Origin: CAUZJO01 sp963580245
Lineage (GTDB): Bacteria > Sumerlaeota > Sumerlaeia > MVZB01
Assembly: GCA_963580245.1 (NCBI GenBank)
Contig: CAUZJO010000154.1
Span: 1 to 11,054 of the forward strand
Length of the DNA: 11,054 nt
Direction: 5' to 3'
Shown: positions 7,901 to 11,054 of the stretch, in pieces
How positions within the stretch are numbered: position 1 is the first letter of the stretch
How the letters are laid out: each line of letters opens with the position of its first letter
Position numbers and translations under genes: made by a program
Notes under the pieces: model-generated
Seen by the model: only the letters and a program-made list of their open reading frames with translations
Told to the model about the DNA's origin: nothing
The model's database searches: none

Positions 7901-9306
7901 GCCGCCCAACCCAGAGCGAACGTGCCGCGGTTGAACCCAACGGCGGAGGTTTTCCAGAGGATTGGATCATCTCGCTGGTCCGTGCCCGCCGAGAACGGCC
8001 TGACCCAAGCCTCCAGCGTCCACGCATCCGTCAGATCGAAATCGCCATTGTCATTCGGAACCTCAACCATGTCATCGATCGAGTCGAACTCAAGCGCATG
8101 GTTGCCCACAATGTGTGTGGGCGTTGGAGTGGGTGTAGGCTCAGGCGTGGACGTTGGTTCCGGGGTCGGCGTCGGGGACGGAGTTGGGGTTGGACTCGGC
8201 GTTGGGGGTGGACAGCGTTCGACTTCGATCAAAGACGGGTTCGACTCGATGGGTCCGTCCAGAATGGGGGAGTAGATGACAAGACCAAGACTGGGGTCGT
8301 CGAATCCATCAAAGATCCCTGCCTCGATCTGGCAAGGATCGATTGTGCCCCACCAGTTGCCCGAGACGTCTCTATTGTCCGGCCGCGTATGCTTTAGGTT
8401 ATATGCTGCATTGTCATGGATATTGTTGTTATTAATCGGAGTCTTGTCGTCGCGCAGGATCACGCCGATGCCATTGTTCGTGATGGTATTGCCCCGTAGC
8501 GTGTGACCCTTCCTAATGGGTTGAACACCTATATCATTATCATTTATCTGACAATTCTCAACGGTTCCGTTTGACCCTGAGATCGCCGTTCCGTTCCCGG
8601 TTATCTGACAATTCTCAACGGTCCCACCTTCCACAAAGATCGCCGTTCCGTTGCCGGTAAAGATGCTCGAATAAACATCGATACCCGACCCACGCAGACC
8701 CTCTTCATTATTGGTGAAAAGTGAATCGGAGATGATCTTGTTCCCGCCGCTGACGGCCCGTTTATTGCCATTAAACACACAGCGGTCAACAACCATTGCC
8801 ACTCGACCAATACCACTTAAGCCGCTTTCATTATTGATCAATAGCGAATCGGCAACGGTCTGGGGACCTCCTTGGCTGGAGGACACTACCACTAGGATGC
8901 CGTGTCGGGAATGCAGGATATCGGCGAACGCGATCGTGCAGCCGCCGCCTTGACCGGTCGCGATGTGAATCCCGACCCATGCGCCCATGGTTCCCGAACC
9001 GTTGGCGGTGAAGACGATCCGCTCGGTTTCGGTCCCCACGGCGACGAGTTGCCCACGGATCTCGAGTTTCATGTCGGCGTCGAACCGGATCTCTACACCC
9101 GGCTCGATGGTCAGCGTGTAGTCGGGGAAGAGCGTCACTTGGCTGGTTACGACGTATGGACTGTTCGCCTTGGTCCAGGTCGTGTCATCGAACAGACCCC
9201 CGGAGACCGCCGTGTCAGCATTTGAATAACCGGCCAAGACCATGAATAGGGTCACGGCGCAAAAACCATCAATACCTTTCAGCCTTCGGAGTCCGTTCAG
9301 CCGCAT
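4972..9306 (-). CDS. Large secreted mosaic protein: beta-helix / LamG / LVIVD propeller / C-type lectin / KNH repeats
   Basis: This 1444-residue protein is most likely an exported surface or matrix adhesin. A signal peptide (GFCAVTLFMVLAG, cleavage probably after SNA30) leads into a right-handed parallel beta-helix (about 50-335) with NNxxG-type coils such as VENCQITGNGTAI, closed by a typical SGNWWGT. Thr-Pro linker 1 (about 365-398) precedes a LamG/concanavalin-like domain (about 400-665; ALEFDSIDDMVEV, WTLEAWVRP, WHHVAATYDG, FDGLIDEIRIW). That domain carries a proline-rich insert of three RPGPPPVSPPH units. Linker 2 (about 683-721) precedes an LVIVD-type propeller (about 735-1036) with repeated YDV/IDI-x-(D/N)P blades. 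Linker 3 precedes a C-type lectin domain (about 1071-1200; SWEEAEAEAAAAGGHLATI, WIGL, GEPNN, WND). Linker 4 precedes two Kre9/KNH-like repeats (about 1222-1433) starting APNGGE and EPNGGE. I see no LPXTG, PEP-CTERM or other anchor, and no catalytic motif. The start has GGAGGA seven bases upstream. Confidence 0.93.
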   Translation of the reverse strand: MRLNGLRRLKGIDGFCAVTLFMVLAGYSNADTAVSGGLFDDTTWTKANSPYVVTSQVTLFPDYTLTIEPGVEIRFDADMKLEIRGQLVAVGTETERIVFTANGSGTMGAWVGIHIATGQGGGCTIAFADILHSRHGILVVVSSSQGGPQTVADSLLINNESGLSGIGRVAMVVDRCVFNGNKRAVSGGNKIISDSLFTNNEEGLRGSGIDVYSSIFTGNGTAIFVEGGTVENCQITGNGTAISGSNGTVENCQINDNDIGVQPIRKGHTLRGNTITNNGIGVILRDDKTPINNNNIHDNAAYNLKHTRPDNRDVSGNWWGTIDPCQIEAGIFDGFDDPSLGLVIYSPILDGPIESNPSLIEVERCPPPTPSPTPTPSPTPTPEPTSTPEPTPTPTPTHIVGNHALEFDSIDDMVEVPNDNGDFDLTDAWTLEAWVRPFSAGTDQRDDPILWKTSAVGFNRGTFALGWAADNRFLTGMERASDDQDFALFSLPHPENQWHHVAATYDGADLRIHVNGMLEGTETSYGVDFGGVIAGASSRPVRPFPRPGPPPVSPPHRPGPPPVSPPHRPGPPPVSPPHRIGDAPLRIGNLRHTNHDSRGVFDGLIDEIRIWSVARGGEQIRGAMNMELTGDEPGLVAHWNFNEGMGQVAGDSSPNANDGRLGASAGVDDADPTWTQSEAPVFETPTPTPPPTSTPTPTPTPTPTASPTPTPTPSPEPTPPPGGGGGMGASPWVFNMELVSWLKVEGFGIELVLEGDRLYVATNVFDLPFPDSTYILSVIDIGDPTTPRVLGEHRGTGPIEDLDAEAEHVYLTIAETSMDILDARDPENIALVSRTPIGRPWKVRVSNHTAYLSHLNPDLIQIYDVADPGSPERISAIANIESRFDIDGDQLVGYRRVQNEGVIYDVTNPAQPTIISKAPGAFGFATDLVFEWPYVVVWKSVSGMTIYDISNPQSVESVATYRPPDRTSDAVPLLDGDRLFAGTDWGLVVIDISEPGHPDYILASYSTPSNVESIAVDGDIVYALDQNNGLIVLRILDGASPTRTPTPTPTPEPTPTATPEPTPTPTPTPTAGWVENPSNGHLYRLTEVAGSWEEAEAEAAAAGGHLATIRSQAENDWILQTFDPDTINFWIGLYQSPGSTEPDGGFQWISGESITYTNWGSGEPNNDHEGEDIVEFKGIRSLIPGRWNDIHQNIPQRGLIEKTPTPTPEPTPTPTPRPPAEAVQVLAPNGGEVLMADDFMEIHWRTDVATAGTGVEFELRDGQGRVDRLGYGWNAAGEGVDEVYLPLLPIGGDYRVRVISTWNGELFDDGDAPFMISDNPVLVIEPNGGETWESFSQQRMQLSWKTNTRIAGTGVLFELHDGTGKVANLGLDWDPDGEDTDTITVPLVPSGSDYRVRVVSTWDPALSDESDAPFTIIGGSGGGDPGGPETGEANVDPASWEIYE
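5650..5702 (+). repeat. Thr-Pro linker 4 coding tract, G-rich on plus strand
   Basis: This is a degenerate hexamer-like repeat (GTGGGC/GTCGGT type) that encodes TPTPTPEPTPTPTP on the minus strand, between the C-type lectin and the first KNH-like repeat. The plus strand contains five G-runs within 27 bases (5671-5697: G3, G3, G4, G5, G3) with short loops, which fits the usual G-quadruplex pattern. Confidence 0.75.
6098..6186 (+). repeat. Thr-Pro linker 3 coding tract
   Basis: This low-complexity tract is built from GGCGTC/GGTGTA/GGTTCC units and encodes alternating Thr-Pro with Glu-Pro breaks. It joins the LVIVD propeller to the C-type lectin domain. Its third-position bases are more mixed than in linkers 2 and 4, so it is not a recent expansion. 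Confidence 0.75.
7143..7257 (+). repeat. Thr-Pro linker 2 coding tract with perfect G4-type motif
   Basis: This is the longest linker (about 38 residues, ending PEPTPPPGGGGG), between the LamG-like domain and the propeller. The plus strand at 7235-7256 reads GGGGG C GGGG TC GGGG TC GGGG, a textbook four-run G-quadruplex pattern. It lies on the template strand of the gene. Confidence 0.8.
7571..7669 (+). repeat. Three perfect 33-bp tandem repeats inside the LamG domain
   Basis: Three identical head-to-tail copies start at 7571, 7604 and 7637; each begins CGATGTGGAGGAGAAACGGG. On the coding (minus) strand each gives RPGPPPVSPPH. The unit is 11 codons, so copy number can change without breaking the frame. 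Identity between copies is complete, which suggests recent expansion. The repeat lies between the LamG strands ending DFGGVIAG and starting IGDAPLRIG, where the family normally has only a short loop. Confidence 0.92.
8112..8211 (+). repeat. Thr-Pro linker 1 coding tract
   Basis: This low-complexity tract encodes PPPTPSPTPTPSPTPTPEP and further TP/EP units. It joins the end of the beta-helix (after NWWGT) to the LamG-like domain. It is G-rich on the plus strand, but the loops between G-runs are longer than in linkers 2 and 4. Confidence 0.75.
8546..8659 (-). repeat. 57-bp imperfect tandem duplication in the beta-helix
   Basis: Two copies (8546-8602 and 8603-8659) match at 46 of 57 bases by my count. 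Both start ATCTGACAATTCTCAACGGT and share GATCGCCGTTCCGTT. Each encodes 19 residues: VENCQI, then N-D-N/T-G-N, then GTAI. One coil of the beta-helix was therefore duplicated in frame. Confidence 0.8.
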
Positions 9307-9320
9307 GTTATTCCTCCGTT
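9307..9320 (-). promoter_or_regulatory. Shine-Dalgarno deciding the start of the large secreted protein
   Basis: On the minus strand the sequence before the ATG is AACGGAGGAATAAC. It contains a full GGAGGA core with a seven-base spacer. Together with the signal peptide directly after it, this fixes the start at 9306. Confidence 0.75.
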
Positions 9321-9810
9321 AACTTGACATGAGATTTCCCAATGCGTTGACCAAACCGTTCAATTCATCCAATTCTAAGAGTATCATCCCACTGAGTGGG
9401 GCCAAGCGCAAGTCATTTAAACCTGGTATACGACCCCCAACGGGGCTGGCAATCCCCCCACGGACCGCAAACTTCAGCGACTTTGGCCTTTATTCATGGA
9501 CCTTTTTGGAGAATGATCCCATATATCGTTCTTGCGTGGATGGGAAATATGGGTTTAAGTGTCGGTCCCGCCTTCGTCCGACCGCGGCCCGTCGAGCAGG
9601 CCGCCCGATACGAGCATAACCAGGCCGGTTTTCTTCGGATGTCGGCGCCGTCTCGCGAGATCGAACGCCGGACGCCGACCACGTCGGAATATCTTTCATT
9701 TTTAACCATTCATTAGGATGATTCTCTCAGAGAGCAGGTGAATCATAACCTTTTGTTGGCGAAATGGAAAATCCAGGTCCCCAGAATAGGGTCCATAAGG
9801 GATATCAGAC
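9321..9810. other. Divergent intergenic region between secreted mosaic protein and pseudopilin
   Basis: Nearly 490 bases lack a credible gene. Short frames here have no ribosome binding sites, family motifs or consistent codon use. The region must hold the promoters of both flanking genes, but I see no clear -35/-10 pair. A 13-base palindrome, CCCACTGAGTGGG (9388-9400), lies about 82 bases upstream of the minus-strand start and could be an operator. The pseudopilin start has only a weak AAGGGA about 11 bases upstream. Confidence 0.5.
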
Positions 9811-10368
9811 ATGAAAACCAAAGGGTTTACACTGATTGAGCTTTTGATCGTCATGGCGATCATCGCCATTCTGGCCGCGATCGCCGTTCCCAACTTTCTC
9901 GAAGCGCAAACGCGGGCGAAGATCTCGCGCGTCAAAGCCGACGTGCGCGCGGTCGCGACGGCGCTTGAGTCCTACTACGTTGATAATAACAGGTATATCA
10001 CCTTTGCCCCGCGCGCCTATGCCAACCAGAACCAAGATGGGCGCGTCAGCGCTTGGCCGCTGTGGTCCGTGTGGCTCAAGCCATCGCTTCCGGACCACGG
10101 CGTGGTGGATTGGATGACCACGCCCATCGCGTATATCACTTCGGTCGGTGTCGATCCGTTCGGGGTTACGATATTTAGCCCAGGTGTTGAGCTCCGTTGG
10201 TCCAGCTTCCATTATATAACCCGTAATGACGGCCCGTTTGACTGGGACACGAAAAATCTGATTAATCCGAATCACTACGGCATCCTTAAAAACCTGCGTT
10301 ATATCATGCGCAGTCCGGGGCCGAATCAGCACATCTGGTGGAGCGAAAAAACCCGAGGTGCTGTATGA
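9811..10368 (+). CDS. Type II secretion / type IV pseudopilin (GspG-like), prematurely ended by frameshift
   Basis: This is a pilin-like protein of the inner membrane and periplasm. It starts MKTKG, then FTLIELLIVMAIIAILAAIAVPNFLEA: a class III signal with the prepilin-peptidase site between Gly5 and Phe6, the conserved Glu at mature position 5 and one hydrophobic helix. It continues with RVKADVRAVATALESYYVDNNRY, which is typical of type II secretion pseudopilins in Planctomycetota-like and related bacteria. The C-terminal half is a variable globular domain. As read, the protein stops at 185 residues, shortly after WWSEK. However, the +1 frame from 10347 continues EVLYDPTNGTVSNGDVMYF to a TAG at 10456, which is the usual end of this family. 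One A too many in the A6 run at 10346-10351 explains the break; without it the protein would be 214 residues. No other secretion-system genes are in the window. It could serve as a minor pilin or a stand-alone pilin-like protein. Confidence 0.9.
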   Translation: MKTKGFTLIELLIVMAIIAILAAIAVPNFLEAQTRAKISRVKADVRAVATALESYYVDNNRYITFAPRAYANQNQDGRVSAWPLWSVWLKPSLPDHGVVDWMTTPIAYITSVGVDPFGVTIFSPGVELRWSSFHYITRNDGPFDWDTKNLINPNHYGILKNLRYIMRSPGPNQHIWWSEKTRGAV

Positions 10369-10456
10369 CCCGACCAACGGCACGGTCAGCAACGGCGATG
10401 TCATGTACTTTAGCGGCAGCGGTTTCAGCCTGCCAACCAGCGCCCCCCATAACTAG
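10347..10456 (+). pseudogene. Displaced C-terminal segment of the pseudopilin (+1 frame)
   Basis: This frame reads KKPEVLYDPTNGTVSNGDV, then MYFSGSGFSLPTSAPHN and TAG. The YDPTNGT-SNGD motif is a common C-terminal ending of pseudopilins of this type. The segment is in +1 relative to the gene starting at 9811, and the switch point is most simply the A6 run at 10346-10351. It has no start or ribosome binding site of its own, so it is part of the upstream gene rather than a separate one. Confidence 0.8.
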
Positions 10457-10761
10457 TCGATCCTGAAAAAGCCTCCTTGCCCAACAATAATGGGATCAAA
10501 ATGCGGGTGGGTGGTGTATAGTTTTGCAAGAAAAGCGGTCGGTCGCCGCCGAAACCTTGCGAAAGTTGGCGTCATGAAACCCAAGCCCTCGCCCTGCGGA
10601 GACCCCCCACCCCCCTCCACACGAAAAGGCCGGGGGGGGGCGGCCCCGTCGGAGTCTCGGCGCTCACGATTTTTATATTTTTTCAATTTCGCCAGCGACC
10701 TTCGAACATACGCGCACGGCGGAATCGCCGCTACGGGCGATTCGCGGTAGGGATCCCCATC
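10457..10761. other. Non-coding region with C-run, G-run and stem-loop
   Basis: No supported gene. A C6-A-C6 tract (about 10601-10615) is followed by a G9 run (10632-10640) bracketed by GGCC/CGGCC. These could pair with each other and form a strong structure, followed by a T-rich stretch (10670-10684) that might end transcription of the pseudopilin gene. A separate perfect 8-bp stem with a 6-base loop (GAATCGCC, GCTACG, GGCGATTC) lies at 10722-10743 and lacks a following T-run. Confidence 0.45.
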
Positions 10762-10782
10762 ATGCGAAATCTGGGTGCCGGG

Positions 10783-10857
10783 TTCAGCATACGCGAGGAG
10801 CTGATCAAGATCGGCGCCAAGGTGGTCCATCATGTCGGTTATGTCGCCTTCCAGATG
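10783..10857 (+). pseudogene. Remnant of IS1380-type transposase C-terminus
   Basis: Twenty-five residues, starting FSIREELIKIGAKVV and ending VGYVAFQM, match the conserved near-C-terminal block of IS1380-family DDE transposases (LREKLIKIGAKVV, then R-Y-V-x-FQ-A). The sequence on both sides does not continue the family, so this is a scrap left after recombination or insertion. The frame is open from well upstream and runs on, in frame, into the IS3 OrfA at 10954. Confidence 0.55.
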
Positions 10858-10953
10858 ACGCTGTTCAAGGACGGACGGCCGATCTTCGCGCTTCAACGCC
10901 AGCACATCGAGTGGAATCTGTATCCTGAAGAGGACACGAAAGGACGGATACAG

Positions 10954-11054
10954 ATGGGACGAAAAGGAAGAACTTTTACGGACGCATTCAAGGCCAGGGT
11001 GGCTTTGGATGCCGGCCGGGGCGTGAAGACTTTGGCCGAGTTGGCAACCCAATA
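10954..11054 (+). CDS. IS3-family transposase OrfA, N-terminal end (partial, 3' cut by window edge)
   Basis: Thirty-three codons are visible: MGRKGRTFTDAFKARVALDAG, then KTLAELATQ. This is the start of the helix-turn-helix (HTH_Tnp_1) DNA-binding OrfA of IS3 elements, which recognises the terminal repeats and supplies the N-terminus of the OrfAB transposase. AAAGGA lies about ten bases upstream of the ATG. The element runs in the same direction as the IS3 fragment at the left edge of the window. I could not find a left terminal repeat matching the right end at about 295-313 in the 100-170 bases before this gene, so this copy may be a different IS3 member or lack its left end. Confidence 0.82.
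   Translation, partial: MGRKGRTFTDAFKARVALDAGRGVKTLAELATQ

Noticed and set aside
9805..10404. 199-residue minus-strand open frame
   Set aside because: It is antisense to the pseudopilin, whose N-terminal signal and C-terminal motif are clear. No recognisable family is encoded on the minus strand.
10453..11052. 199-residue minus-strand open frame at the right edge
   Set aside because: It crosses the antisense of IS3 OrfA, the IS1380 remnant and a G/C-homopolymer region; the composition is incoherent and there is no ribosome binding site.

Overview
The window looks like a piece of a GC-rich genome from a Planctomycetota-like, Hydrogenedentota-like or Sumerlaeota-like bacterium. This is an inference from protein style only: long secreted proteins built as domains strung on Thr-Pro linkers, a pseudopilin with a mature N-terminus typical of those groups, a SprA-type HEXXH protein, and IS3/IS1380 debris. 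No rRNA, tRNA or other phylogenetic marker is present apart from miaB.

Layout. At 1-158 is the C-terminal tail of an IS3-family transposase (OrfB), followed by its probable right end (to about 313). At 337-720 is a less GC-rich unrecognised gene with a strong ribosome binding site, lying right behind the IS. At 918-2249 (minus) is miaB, the tRNA methylthiotransferase. Divergent from it, at 2515-3180 (plus), is a SprA-related HEXXH protein. Convergent to that, at 3277-4929 (minus), is a polytopic membrane protein with a DUF4129-like tail. It sits 42 bases downstream of, and probably in an operon with, a 1444-residue secreted mosaic protein (4972-9306, minus). The order in that protein is signal peptide, parallel beta-helix, LamG-like domain, LVIVD-type propeller, C-type lectin, then two Kre9/KNH-like beta-sandwich repeats. 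Four Thr-Pro linkers separate these parts. A 504-base divergent intergenic region leads to a pseudopilin at 9811-10368 (plus). Its natural C-terminus is out of frame and continues to 10456, after a run of six A. The right edge (10457-11054) is non-coding sequence, a 25-residue scrap of an IS1380-type transposase and the first 33 codons of an IS3 OrfA.

Functional reading. miaB is housekeeping. The mosaic protein, the membrane protein and the pseudopilin suggest an envelope or surface-adhesion locus. The domains are binding and scaffold modules; I see no catalytic motif in the big protein. The window is bounded by same-orientation IS3 pieces, so it could be a contig that broke at a multicopy IS, or the inside of an IS-flanked segment. 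The most unusual details are a perfect 3 x 33-bp tandem repeat inserted inside the LamG domain, G-quadruplex-like tracts created by the Thr-Pro linkers, and the pseudopilin frameshift.
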